Below are positions 25,923 through 33,506 of a stretch of 33,506 nucleotides of DNA, one piece after another; within the stretch, counting starts at the first letter, position 1; every line of letters starts with the position of its first letter. Below the pieces are notes generated by a model, which saw only the letters and a list, made by a program, of their open reading frames with translations, ran no database searches and was not told the origin of the DNA. Made by a program: the position numbers and the translations under genes. This stretch comes from an uncultured Clostridia bacterium (GTDB taxonomy: Bacteria; Bacillota; Clostridia; Christensenellales; Aristaeellaceae): NCBI GenBank assembly GCA_944362695.1, contig CALVTQ010000044.1, forward strand, positions 1 to 33,506, written 5' to 3'.

Positions 25923-27701
25923 TTATTCGAACGCGACGGTGGTCAATCCCGCGAACGCGCTGCCGCCGGTCACATTGCCGCCGAGGCAGAAGGCATAGCG
26001 GCCCGGCGCGGCGATGTACGGCGCGAAGGCCTCGCGGGGGAAGGCCGCCCGCCACATGCCGTCGGCTGTGCGCGTCAGGCTGCCGGGGACGGCGCGGGCA
26101 TGGCGCATGCGGACGTTTGTATGCGTGACGCCGAAGACGAGCGAGTCCTCGACGGGCTCGCCGGGGCAGGAGAACGCGACGGTGACCGGCTCGTCACCGG
26201 CAAAGGGCGCGGCGATGTCGCCGGTGACGGCGCGCGGGAAGGAGAGGGCGTGCGCCATGAGGCGGGCGAGCGCGGAGGAGACGGCGCCTTCGTCGAGCAG
26301 GCGGACGGTCTTTTGCGCGATATCGGACTGGCCAGCGGCGAGCATGGGGGTCACGGCACGCATGAGCTCCGCGTGGCTGGCAAAGGCGGTCTCGGTCAGC
26401 TCGTGCACGAGGGCATGAACGCCGCCGGTGACATCCTCATAGAGCATCTCGCAGAGCGATTCGAAGCCGCGCATGCGGTCGAAGGCGTCGTCCTTCGCCT
26501 GCGTGATCGCGTGATCGGGGATGAGGTGACGATCGAGCGCGGCGGCGGCGTCGCCCATGCTGCAAAGGGATTCGGGATAGCCCAGCAGCGGGTGCAGCGC
26601 GATGTAGGGGAGCTGGCACGGCCTGCCGGGGGCGAGGAACAGCGGCGTGAGCGGCGCGGGCGTCGAGAAATCGGCGATGACGCTCTCGATGGTCGTGCCG
26701 GTGCAGATGCGGCGGATGTCGGTGTCGTGCGGGGAGCGGCCCGGGCCGAAGCGCTCGGTGTCGTCGGAGGTTCCCTCGTAATGCGTGCGCAGGACATCGG
26801 CCATATCCTGAAGGGTCACGGGCCTGGCGGGCTTGATGCAGAACGGCATGCCCTCGCGCGCGGCGTCCCATTCGCGGCCAAGGAGCATGCTCTGGCCGTG
26901 GACCTGGCGCATGACATTGCGCGGGTTCTGCCAATTGTCCCCGGTCTGATAGGCGCGGGCGAAATCGAAATCGGAGAAATCGCCGGGGACGGCGGGCGTA
27001 TACCAGCCCTTCCCGATGGCATAAGTGATCAGATCGTCGGGGTAGAACATCTCCGGGCAGTCGCGCAGCGTGTGGAGGTTGTAATGGTTGGGCATGACGG
27101 CGACGGCGTCGTCGGGGATGCGCGCGCCGAGATAGTGGCGGCCCCGGACGAGCTGGATCATGAACGCCTCGTCGCGGTCAGCGATGGTATAGGCGCGGCC
27201 TGAGGAAGCATAGCCCCACGCCTCGATGAGCCCCAGCAGCACGCGCACGCCGTCGCGCGCGGAGGTCGCCCGCTCGGCGATGGCGCGGCGCAGATTGAAG
27301 CCGATGCCGCCGTCGGTGACGACGGAGGCGTCCTCGCCGTCCTCGCGGGAGCCGCCCATCGAATTGGAGCAGACGAGCACGCCGCGCTCGTTGAGCATGG
27401 TGTCGGCGGTGGACAGGCCGCCCGCTGCGCTTGTGGTCTGCGACCAGGCGAAGCCGAGCGTGTGCGGCACCTGCGGCACGGCGGCCAGACCGGGCTCGGC
27501 GGGCATGACGCTGCCGGGCGCCCAATCGCGCGCGGGGACATAGCCGTGGCGCACGACGATGTGGCCGGGGTCGTCCTCGTTGTGGCCGACGAGCACGCAG
27601 CCCGTGGCGCTGGCGGCGCGTCCGGCGATGACGGTCATGCAGTTCATGGCGACGCTGCCCTCGGCGTCGATGTCAATGGCGGGGATATGATTCACGTTCA
27701 T
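25923..27701 (-). CDS. peptidase family C69 (dipeptidase-like Ntn hydrolase)
   Basis: A 592-residue protein with the family C69 layout. The expected N-terminal nucleophile is Cys21 in MNCMTVIAGRAASATG, followed by VGHNEDD, the usual NED motif, so autocleavage after Asn20 would expose Cys. Later words such as HTLGFAWSQT, LNERGVLVCSNS and RAYTIADRDEAF also fit. There is no signal peptide; residues 1-20 look like a short propeptide, so it probably acts in the cytoplasm. Family members are dipeptidases, but C69 also includes amidases, so the substrate is open. The start ATG at 27701 has GGGAGG 8 nt upstream. It is a single-gene unit, divergent from the macro-domain gene. Confidence 0.88.
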   Translation of the reverse strand: MNVNHIPAIDIDAEGSVAMNCMTVIAGRAASATGCVLVGHNEDDPGHIVVRHGYVPARDWAPGSVMPAEPGLAAVPQVPHTLGFAWSQTTSAAGGLSTADTMLNERGVLVCSNSMGGSREDGEDASVVTDGGIGFNLRRAIAERATSARDGVRVLLGLIEAWGYASSGRAYTIADRDEAFMIQLVRGRHYLGARIPDDAVAVMPNHYNLHTLRDCPEMFYPDDLITYAIGKGWYTPAVPGDFSDFDFARAYQTGDNWQNPRNVMRQVHGQSMLLGREWDAAREGMPFCIKPARPVTLQDMADVLRTHYEGTSDDTERFGPGRSPHDTDIRRICTGTTIESVIADFSTPAPLTPLFLAPGRPCQLPYIALHPLLGYPESLCSMGDAAAALDRHLIPDHAITQAKDDAFDRMRGFESLCEMLYEDVTGGVHALVHELTETAFASHAELMRAVTPMLAAGQSDIAQKTVRLLDEGAVSSALARLMAHALSFPRAVTGDIAAPFAGDEPVTVAFSCPGEPVEDSLVFGVTHTNVRMRHARAVPGSLTRTADGMWRAAFPREAFAPYIAAPGRYAFCLGGNVTGGSAFAGLTTVAFE

Positions 27702-27754
27702 CGCGGTGTCCTCCCAACATGTGCGGGGCGCATGGCCCGGCTGATTGCGCACCC

Positions 27755-27783
27755 ATTGTAGCACCGGGCGGCGGGGTTGTCAA
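27755..27783 (-). promoter_or_regulatory. promoter of the C69 peptidase gene
   Basis: On the minus strand, TTGACA (27778-27783), 17-nt spacer, TACAAT (27755-27760). Confidence 0.85.
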
Positions 27784-27840
27784 TTGATGCGCAAATGCGG
27801 CGAAAAAACATTTGACCGCCGGCGGGCGGTGCGCAATTGG
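27781..27840. promoter_or_regulatory. cluster of dyads between divergent promoters
   Basis: CAATTGATGCGC (27781-27792) faces GCGCAATTG (27831-27839) on the opposite strand. Inside lie CAAATG/CATTTG (27792-27797 and 27809-27814) and ACCGCC/GGCGGT (27815-27820 and 27825-27830). It touches the -35 of the peptidase gene and ends 14 nt before the -35 of the macro gene. It may be a shared operator; no known consensus such as a clostridial LexA box is visible. Confidence 0.35.
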
Positions 27841-27853
27841 CGGGCGGGTGAGG

Positions 27854-27882
27854 GTGACAGCGGCGAAAATCTGTAGTATAAT
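27854..27882 (+). promoter_or_regulatory. promoter of the macro-domain gene cluster
   Basis: GTGACA (27854-27859), 17-nt spacer, TATAAT (27877-27882). The in-frame ATG at 27881 overlaps the -10, so the GTG at 27911 is taken as the gene start. Confidence 0.78.
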
Positions 27883-27910
27883 GAAAAGGAAACGAGGGGA
27901 GGCGCGCACC

Positions 27911-29023
27911 GTGTCGCTTGAGATCATCAGACAGGACATCACGAGGATGCATGTGGACGCCATCGTCAATGCGGCGAATCCGGCGCTCCTCGGCGGGGGC
28001 GGCGTAGACGGCGCGATTCACAGGGCGGCGGGGCCGGGGCTGCTGGAGGAATGTCGCACGCTCGGCGGATGCAAAACGGGCGAGGCGAAGATCACGCGCG
28101 GGTATGATCTGCCGTGTCGCTACGTCATCCACACGGTCGGCCCGATCTGGCACGGCGGCCATGCGGGCGAGCGCGAGAAGCTGGCGGCCTGCTACAAAAG
28201 CGCGCTTCGTCTGGCGCGGGCGCACGGGTGCGGGAGCGTCGCCTTCCCGCTGATCTCGGCGGGCGTGTACGGCTATCCCAGGGACAAGGCGCTGCGCGTG
28301 GCGACGGATACGATTCGCGATTTCCTGATGGAGAGCGACGCGGACATGCATGTCTATCTCGCGATATTTGACAAGGCGAGCTTTGCCATCGGCGAAAAGC
28401 TCTATGCGGGCATCGCGCAGTACATAGACGACAACTACGCCGGGCAGCACACGGCGCGCAGCAGGAGCCTGCTACCGGAGGAGATGTGCGAGCTGGCCAA
28501 GGCGCAGCGCGACATCGAGGACGTGTGCGAGGAAATGGCGATGCCGCAGGAGGCGCTGCGGGAAGTGCCGCCGTTTGCGCCGATGGCCGCCAAGCCCGAA
28601 CCGAAGAAGCGTGGACTGCTCGAGCGGCTGACGCGGGGCGCGAAGAAGCCCGCAGCGTCGATCGAGGATGCGCTGGCCGAATTGGAGGACGGGTTCACGC
28701 CGTATCTGCTTCGCAAAATCGACGAGCGCGGCATGACGGACGTGCAGTGCTACAAAAAGGCGAACATCGACCGCAAGCTCTTTTCCAAGATCCGCAGCAG
28801 CGCGAATTACAAGCCCTCGAAGAACACGGCGCTCGCGCTGGCCATCGCGCTGGAACTGAGCCTCGAGGAGACGCGGGACATACTGAGCCGTGCGGGGCTT
28901 GCGCTGTCGCACGCGAGCAAATTCGACATCATCATCGAATACTTCATCGCCAACGGCCAATATGACATATTCGAGATCAACGAGGCGCTGTTTGCTTTTG
29001 ACCAGCCGCTGCTCGGCGCGTGA
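27911..29023 (+). CDS. macro-domain protein with C-terminal HTH-like domain
   Basis: A 370-residue protein. Residues 1-175 form a macro domain that binds or removes ADP-ribose (or O-acetyl-ADP-ribose): [18 protein letters not shown] (20-37) and ISAGVYGYP (115-123) are the ligand loops. A charged linker (about 180-250) leads to a 120-residue domain (251-370) with [20 protein letters not shown] and [20 protein letters not shown], which looks like an XRE-type helix-turn-helix; I recall this domain in other clostridial proteins ending in [10 protein letters not shown], but its role is not known to me. The start is GTG at 27911, with GAGGGGAGG 8 nt upstream. The polymerase gene follows after 35 nt, so they are probably cotranscribed. 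Confidence 0.88.
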   Translation: MSLEIIRQDITRMHVDAIVNAANPALLGGGGVDGAIHRAAGPGLLEECRTLGGCKTGEAKITRGYDLPCRYVIHTVGPIWHGGHAGEREKLAACYKSALRLARAHGCGSVAFPLISAGVYGYPRDKALRVATDTIRDFLMESDADMHVYLAIFDKASFAIGEKLYAGIAQYIDDNYAGQHTARSRSLLPEEMCELAKAQRDIEDVCEEMAMPQEALREVPPFAPMAAKPEPKKRGLLERLTRGAKKPAASIEDALAELEDGFTPYLLRKIDERGMTDVQCYKKANIDRKLFSKIRSSANYKPSKNTALALAIALELSLEETRDILSRAGLALSHASKFDIIIEYFIANGQYDIFEINEALFAFDQPLLGA

Positions 29024-29058
29024 GCGAACGGACCAGACCGAAAGGAGACCGCCGGAGC

Positions 29059-30561
29059 ATGGAGCGCGCATACATCGCCATCGACCTCAAGAGCTTCTAT
29101 GCGTCGGTGGAATGCCGCGAGCGCGGGCTTGACCCGATGGACACGCACCTCGTCGTCGCCGACGAGCGCAGGACGGACAAGACGATCTGCCTCGCCGTGA
29201 CGCCCAGCCTCAAGAGCTACGGCGTTCCGGGGCGCGGGCGGCTGTTCGAGGTCAAGCAGATCGTCTCGCAGGTGAACGCGGCAAGGCGGCAGCGTGCGCC
29301 GGGCGGCAAGCTGGAAGGAAGCTCGCATAACTTTTCGGAACTGAACGAAAACCCTGCGCTGGCCGTCGATTTCATCATCGCGCCGCCGCGGATGGCCTAT
29401 TACATGCAATACAGCACGCGGATTTACAGCGTGTACATGAAATACGTCGCGCCGGAGGACATCGTCGTCTACTCGATCGACGAGGTGTTCATGGACGTGA
29501 CCGATTATTTGAGGACATATCACACCGACGCGCGCGGGCTGGCCAAGCGCATCATCGCCGACGTGCTCGCCACGACCGGCATCACGGCGACGGCGGGCAT
29601 CGGGACGAACCTGTTCCTATGCAAGGCGGCGATGGACATCGTGGCCAAGCACATCCCCGCCGACGAGGACGGCGTGCGCATCGCGGAGCTGGACGAGGCG
29701 ACATACCGCCGCGAGCTGTGGACGCACACGCCGATCACCGACTTCTGGCGCGTCGGCAGAGGCTACGCCAAAAAGCTCGAGGCGCACGGCTTGCGCACGA
29801 TGGGCGACGTGGCGCGCTGCTCGGTATACAACGAGGATTTGCTCTACAAGCTGTTCGGCAAGAACGCGGAGCTGCTCATCGACCACGCATGGGGCGTGGA
29901 GCCGTGCACCGTCGCGGCGATTCACGCATACAAGCCGGAGAACAGCAGCATATGCTCCGGGCAGGTGCTCGCCGAGCCGTACACGGCGGAAAACGCGCGG
30001 CTCGTGCTGCGCGAGATGGCCGACGCGCTGGCGCTCGATTTGGTGGACAAGGGCATGGTGACCGACCAGATCGTGGTGACGGTGGGCTATGACGCGGAAA
30101 ACCTGAGCGACCCGGCGCGGCGCAAGGCATATCGCGGCGAGATCGTGACCGACCGATACGGCAGGGCGACGCCCAAGCACGCGCACGGCACAAAGAACTT
30201 AGGCGAGCCGACGGCCTCGGCGATGGCGCTGATGGACGCGGCGGCGGAGGTGTTTGACAGGACGGTCGACGCGGGCCTGCTCATCCGGCGGCTGAACGTG
30301 ACGGCCTGCCGCGTGATCCCGGAGGCGGAGGCTATGCGGCGCGGCGGGAGCGAGCAGCTCGACCTGTTCACGGACTACGCGGCGCTGGAAAAGGAGCGTA
30401 AACAGAAAAAGGAAAGCGGCGAGCGCGAGCGCAAGATGCAGCGCGCGATGCTCGATATCAAGAAAAAATTCGGCAAAAACGCCATCCTGCGCGGCATGAA
30501 TTTGCAGGAGGGCGCGACGGCCCGCGAGCGCAACGCGCAGATTGGCGGGCACAAGGCGTAA
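29059..30561 (+). CDS. Y-family DNA polymerase (UmuC/UvrX-like)
   Basis: A 500-residue translesion polymerase that copies past DNA damage. The catalytic acids are Asp9 in YIAIDLKSFYASVE (with Glu18) and Asp141/Glu142 in YSIDEVFMDV. GIGTNLFLCKAAMD and the helix-hairpin-helix area DFWRVGRGYAKKLEAHGL follow, and QLDLF near residue 433 is a likely beta-clamp binding motif. The lysine- and arginine-rich tail extends past it. It is like UvrX/YqjW-type polymerases that pair with YolD, which is found two genes downstream. GGAG occurs both 2 nt and about 12 nt before this ATG. An upstream GTG at 29020 would overlap the macro gene and is less likely. Confidence 0.93.
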   Translation: MERAYIAIDLKSFYASVECRERGLDPMDTHLVVADERRTDKTICLAVTPSLKSYGVPGRGRLFEVKQIVSQVNAARRQRAPGGKLEGSSHNFSELNENPALAVDFIIAPPRMAYYMQYSTRIYSVYMKYVAPEDIVVYSIDEVFMDVTDYLRTYHTDARGLAKRIIADVLATTGITATAGIGTNLFLCKAAMDIVAKHIPADEDGVRIAELDEATYRRELWTHTPITDFWRVGRGYAKKLEAHGLRTMGDVARCSVYNEDLLYKLFGKNAELLIDHAWGVEPCTVAAIHAYKPENSSICSGQVLAEPYTAENARLVLREMADALALDLVDKGMVTDQIVVTVGYDAENLSDPARRKAYRGEIVTDRYGRATPKHAHGTKNLGEPTASAMALMDAAAEVFDRTVDAGLLIRRLNVTACRVIPEAEAMRRGGSEQLDLFTDYAALEKERKQKKESGERERKMQRAMLDIKKKFGKNAILRGMNLQEGATARERNAQIGGHKA

Positions 30562-30573
30562 GGAGGAAACCCA

Positions 30574-30795
30574 GTGAAGAAGGACATCGAACGGCTGCTT
30601 GATCTGCTGACGCTGGCGGGCATCGCGGCGGCGGCGCTGTTTGCGCTGTGGCGGTTTATCGAGACGAAGCTCGACCCGGCGCGCTTTGCGGTGCAGTCCG
30701 CGCCGTGGTACACGGATGTCGTCATCATCGGCGGCGCGGCGCTGATCGTGGCGGTTGCGGCGCAGATCGCCAAGTTCTTCTGGAAGCGGCGGTGA
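30574..30795 (+). CDS. small membrane protein
   Basis: A 73-residue protein with two predicted membrane helices (about 12-27 and 48-66) and charged ends (MKKDIERLL and FWKRR). The start is GTG with AGGAGG 8 nt upstream, a strong site. It lies 12 nt after the polymerase stop and 2 nt before the YolD-like start, so it is clearly within the operon. The length and topology resemble small holins, but I do not recognise a family and there is no other phage gene nearby. Confidence 0.75.
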   Translation: MKKDIERLLDLLTLAGIAAAALFALWRFIETKLDPARFAVQSAPWYTDVVIIGGAALIVAVAAQIAKFFWKRR

Positions 30796-30797
30796 GC

Positions 30798-31223
30798 ATG
30801 GACAAGCACCCGTATGCGGATATCCTGCACATGGAGCGCCCCGTGTCAAAGAAGCATCCGCCGATGAGCATGGAGGACCGCGCCGCGCAGTTCTCGCCGT
30901 TCGCCGCGCTGACGGGATACGATGCCGCCGTGCGAGAGGCCGCGAGGCTGACCGATGCGCGCGTCGATCTCGACGAGGAGGCGCTTTTGCAGCTCGACCG
31001 CAGGATGCAGACGCTCGCCGAACGCCTCGCCGGCGGGCCGGACGTGACGTTCACCGTGTTCGTGCCGGATGGCCGCAAGGACGGCGGCGCATACGTGACC
31101 GTGAGCGGCAGGGTGAAGAAGATCGACGCCTGCGCGCGGGTGATCGTCATGGAGGACGGCAAGAAAATCGCCATGGACGACGTGACCGGCATCGCCGGAG
31201 AAATTTTCGCGGAAAGGGAATAA
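30798..31223 (+). CDS. YolD-like protein
   Basis: A 141-residue member of the YolD-like family, recognised by MEDRAAQFSPFAALTGYDAA followed by a helical stretch and a beta-rich C-terminal part with GRVKKIDACARVIVMEDGKK. YolD proteins are typically encoded beside Y-family polymerases (for example yolD-uvrX in Bacillus) and are thought to be small regulators or partners of them; the exact role is not settled. The ATG is 2 nt after the stop of the small membrane protein gene, suggesting coupled translation, since no strong ribosome binding site is seen. Confidence 0.88.
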   Translation: MDKHPYADILHMERPVSKKHPPMSMEDRAAQFSPFAALTGYDAAVREAARLTDARVDLDEEALLQLDRRMQTLAERLAGGPDVTFTVFVPDGRKDGGAYVTVSGRVKKIDACARVIVMEDGKKIAMDDVTGIAGEIFAERE

Positions 31224-31316
31224 TGTCGCCCGGCAGGCGACCATTTGATAAACAAGATCGCGTACAATGCAGATGTCAGCAGGAAACACACACGACATCA
31301 AACGGAGGTACGCGAT

Positions 31317-31967
31317 ATGAAGAAGAATTTGACGGAGCTTGTTTTCATCCTCGACCGCAGCGGCTCGATGAGCGGGCTGGAGAGCGACACCATCGGCGGC
31401 TTCAACAGCATGATCGACAAGCAGAAGGGTGAGCCGGGCGAGGCGCTGGTGTCCACCGTGCTCTTTGACCACGCGACGCAGGTGCTGCACGACCGCGTGA
31501 AGCTCGGCGATGTGAAGCCCATGACGCGCGAGGACTACTTCGTGCGCGGCAGCACGGCGCTGCTGGACGCGGTGGGCGGCGCGATTCACCACATCGGCAA
31601 CGTCCACAAGTACGCCCGCGAGGAGGACAGGCCGGAAAAGACGCTGTTCGTCATCATGACCGACGGCATGGAGAACGCGAGCCGCCGCTACACCCGCGAG
31701 GATGTGAAGCGCATGATCGAGCGGCAGAAGGAGAAGTACGGCTGGGAATTCATCTTCCTCGGCGCGAATATCGACGCGGTTGCGGCCGCGGGCAGCATCG
31801 GCATCGGCGCGGACAGGGCGGTCGAGTTCGTCAGCGACCACGAGGGCACGCAGCTCAATTACGAGGTCATCAGCGACGCGGTGTGCTGCATGCGCGCGCG
31901 CAATGCGATGCCGGAGGATTGGGACGCGCGTATCCGCGAGGATCGGGTGAAGCGCGGGAAGCGGTAA
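31317..31967 (+). CDS. VWA-domain protein
   Basis: A 216-residue, single-domain von Willebrand A protein. The MIDAS metal site is complete: DRSGS (Asp13, Ser15, Ser17), the Thr in RGSTALLDAV and the Asp in IMTDGMENAS. No signal peptide or membrane segment is seen, so it is probably cytoplasmic. GGAGG lies 8 nt before the ATG; the frame extends upstream but without a better start. It lies 93 nt after the YolD-like gene. Between them are a GTCGCC/GGCGAC hairpin without a T-run and a weak -10-like TACAAT (31263-31268), so it may be transcribed with or apart from the cassette. Function unknown. Confidence 0.88.
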   Translation: MKKNLTELVFILDRSGSMSGLESDTIGGFNSMIDKQKGEPGEALVSTVLFDHATQVLHDRVKLGDVKPMTREDYFVRGSTALLDAVGGAIHHIGNVHKYAREEDRPEKTLFVIMTDGMENASRRYTREDVKRMIERQKEKYGWEFIFLGANIDAVAAAGSIGIGADRAVEFVSDHEGTQLNYEVISDAVCCMRARNAMPEDWDARIREDRVKRGKR

Positions 31968-31980
31968 GCAGCGTAAGAGA

Positions 31981-32168
31981 GCGCGAAGCGAAGAAGGGTC
32001 CAGGGACTGGTCCCTGGCGGGATCAAAGGGCAGAGCCCTTGCGGGTCTGGGCAGAGCCCAGCGTAACCCCTATCCCATCAAAACGCAGTCCCGGAACAGG
32101 CGCGCAGCGCCTATGATCGGGACGGGACCGATCCGCAAAAGCATCAATATCCAACAAGCCAAAAATCA
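31981..32168 (+). repeat. structured intergenic repeat element, copy B
   Basis: No gene is seen in the 310 nt between the VWA and glycerate kinase genes. It starts with GCGCGAAGCGAAG as in copy A at 22919, then has three short hairpins (32000-32017, 32026-32040, 32047-32061; the last two have AGA loops), a CCCCTAT...CCATCAAAA segment, GACGGGACCGAT and GCCAAAAATC. Word order matches copy A although the hairpin sequences differ. Confidence 0.7.
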
Positions 32169-32202
32169 CGCCGCCCGGCAAGGACAGTCCCGCCGGGCGG
32201 CG
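32169..32202 (-). terminator. hairpin, possible second terminator of the glycerate kinase gene
   Basis: CGCCGCCCGGC (32169-32179) pairs with GCCGGGCGGCG (32192-32202), an 11-bp GC-rich stem. On the minus strand it is followed by TGATTTTTGG; on the plus strand there is no T-run. Confidence 0.55.
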
Positions 32203-32226
32203 ATTCATATGATCCACAAAAGAAAA

Positions 32227-32271
32227 CAGCCCCAGACACGGCCGTTCCGCCGCATTTGGGGCTGCATTTTT
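32227..32271. terminator. bidirectional terminator before the glycerate kinase 3' end
   Basis: CAGCCCCA (32227-32234) pairs with TGGGGCTG (32257-32264). The plus strand continues CATTTTT and the minus strand TTTTCTTTT, so it can end transcripts from both sides. Confidence 0.78.
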
Positions 32272-32277
32272 GTGCGT

Positions 32278-33506
32278 TCACTTCACCAGCACGACCGCCA
32301 CGTCGCACACGTTCGTGCCCGTCGGGCCGGTGACGATCAGGCCGCCAGCAGCCTTGAGCAAAGTGTAGGCGTCGTTGTCCGCGAGCGCGTTGTCGATGGA
32401 CAGGCCGAGCGCGCGGCAGTGCGCGGCAAATTCGCCGGTGACGATGCCGCCCGCAGCGTCGGTCGGGCCGTCCGTGCCGTCGGAGCCGAGGGAGAAGACG
32501 ACCGCGCCGTCAAGCCCGTCGATGCCCTGCGCTGCGGCGAGCGCAAGCTCCTGATTCCTGCCGCCCTTGCCGTGGCCGCGAAGATGGACGACGGTCTCGC
32601 CGCCCGCGATCAGCGCACACGGGGCGGTGAAGCAGCTCGTCCCGGCGCGAGCCTCGCGGGCGAGCGATGCGAGGAACGCACCGGCCTCGCGCGCCTCACA
32701 GCCCAGCGTCGTCGTCAGCAGGTGCGGCGCATAGCCAAGAGCGGCGGCGGCGTCCGTCGCGGCCTTGCACAGCGCGAAATTGTTGCCCGTGAGCATGGTC
32801 GTGACGTTGTCAAGCGCCTTGGGCGTCTCGATGGAAAGCGCGGCGCGCATGCTGTCGCTGATGGTCAGATGATACCGCTCGATCAGCGCGGCGACGCCCT
32901 CGCAGGTCGTGGCGTCGGGATGGGCAGGGCCGGAGGCGATGGCGTCGAGCGAATCGCCGATCACGTCGCTTAAAACGATGCTCGTCACGTGCGCAGGGGC
33001 GCAGCGCATGGCGAAGCGGCCGCCCTTGACGGCGGAAAGATGCTTGCGCACGGCGTTGATTCTTGTGATGTCCGCGCCGCACGCGAGCAGCTGGCGGGTG
33101 ATGTCCGCGATATCATCGAGCGTCACGCCGGGGAGCGGGGCCTCGAAGAGCGCCGAGCCGCCGCCGGAGACGAGGAAGATCAGCTCATCGCCTTCACCGA
33201 GACTGCCGGCAAGGGCGAGCGCGGCTTGCGTGGCCTTGACGCCGTTTTCGTCCGGGACGGGATGGGCGGCCTCGTAGATGTCGAGGTTTGCAATCGGGCC
33301 TTCGCTGTGGCCGTACTTGGTGATGACGATGCCGCGCGCAAGGTTATCGCCGAGCACCTGAGCGGCGGCGTGAGCCATGCGCCACGCGGCCTTGCCGATG
33401 GCGACGAGGGAGACGGGGCGGTCAAACACGCGGCCTGCGAGCGCGCGCTTGACGGCGGCGTCGGGCAGCACGGCGGCGATGGACTTTTCGATGATCGTTT
33501 GGGCGT
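32278..33506 (-). CDS. glycerate 2-kinase (GckA/TtuD, MOFRL family), 5' end outside window
   Basis: Phosphorylates D-glycerate to 2-phosphoglycerate. About 409 residues are visible; the frame continues past a possible GTG at 33471 to the window edge, reading AQTIIEKSIAAVLPDAAVKR, which matches the usual N-terminal region of the family, so the true start is outside. Family words are LVAIGKAAWRMA, FLVSGGGSALFEAP, RKHLSAVKGGR, SDVIGDSLDAIASGP, GGETVVHLRGHGKGGRNQE and the C-terminal MOFRL region FSLGSDGTDGPTDAAGG. It is unrelated to the GlxK/GarK type. Two hairpins downstream probably terminate it. Confidence 0.92.
   Translation of the reverse strand, partial: AQTIIEKSIAAVLPDAAVKRALAGRVFDRPVSLVAIGKAAWRMAHAAAQVLGDNLARGIVITKYGHSEGPIANLDIYEAAHPVPDENGVKATQAALALAGSLGEGDELIFLVSGGGSALFEAPLPGVTLDDIADITRQLLACGADITRINAVRKHLSAVKGGRFAMRCAPAHVTSIVLSDVIGDSLDAIASGPAHPDATTCEGVAALIERYHLTISDSMRAALSIETPKALDNVTTMLTGNNFALCKAATDAAAALGYAPHLLTTTLGCEAREAGAFLASLAREARAGTSCFTAPCALIAGGETVVHLRGHGKGGRNQELALAAAQGIDGLDGAVVFSLGSDGTDGPTDAAGGIVTGEFAAHCRALGLSIDNALADNDAYTLLKAAGGLIVTGPTGTNVCDVAVVLVK

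Noticed and set aside
25884-27203. 439-codon plus-strand frame opposite the C69 peptidase
   Set aside because: It is a complement artefact; the minus strand carries the Cys-NED peptidase signature and a proper promoter.
27780-27911. LexA/SOS box upstream of the macro-polymerase cluster
   Set aside because: I looked for GAAC-n4-GTTC type boxes and found none; the dyads present have other sequences.
30574-30795. Prophage remnant based on the holin-like small protein
   Set aside because: No endolysin, integrase, structural gene or att site lies nearby; polymerase-YolD operons also occur outside phages.

Overview
The window looks like chromosome from a GC-rich Gram-positive anaerobe of the Clostridia (Bacillota). 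The signs are a tryptophan T-box leader, strong AGGAGG-type ribosome binding sites, TTGACA/TATAAT promoters, an IPQTG cell-wall sorting signal beside a class B-type sortase, a YolD protein and a YitT-family protein. A gut Christensenellales/Oscillospirales-like lineage is my guess from codon use and gene content; the sequence does not prove it. I saw no tRNA, rRNA, CRISPR array, transposase or prophage.

Layout. 1-2700: a small ORF, a bidirectional terminator, and a minus-strand operon for pentose use (FGGY kinase, then L-ribulose-5-phosphate 4-epimerase). 2700-3733: a divergent gene for a secreted metallo-beta-lactamase-fold protein. 3798-10667: the complete tryptophan operon trpE-G-D-C-F-B-A, behind a T-box with a UGG specifier and two successive terminator hairpins. 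10738-20292: a very large secreted, wall-anchored protein (about 2,725 residues) with a transglutaminase-like domain and many repeat domains, followed by a sortase that could anchor it. 20374-22893: a GH94 disaccharide phosphorylase. 22894-24008: a non-coding repeat element and a minus-strand AraC-type regulator. 24093-25908: a radical-SAM-like protein with a LacI-type dyad at its promoter, then a YitT-family membrane protein with a structured leader. 25923-27701 (minus): a family C69 peptidase. 27854-31967: a probable operon of macro-domain protein, Y-family DNA polymerase, small membrane protein and YolD-like protein, then a VWA-domain protein. 31968-33506: a second copy of the non-coding repeat element and the 3' part of a minus-strand glycerate kinase that runs off the window.

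How the genes fit together. The trp genes make tryptophan from chorismate under control of uncharged tRNA-Trp. The kinase/epimerase pair feeds L-ribulose into the pentose phosphate pathway; GH94 and glycerate kinase handle other carbon sources. The surface protein and sortase are a substrate/enzyme pair at the cell wall. The macro/polymerase/YolD cluster looks like a translesion-synthesis cassette carrying an ADP-ribose-binding protein with an extra C-terminal domain. That cluster, the surface-protein/sortase pair, the double-terminator T-box and the dispersed intergenic repeat are the items most worth a second look.
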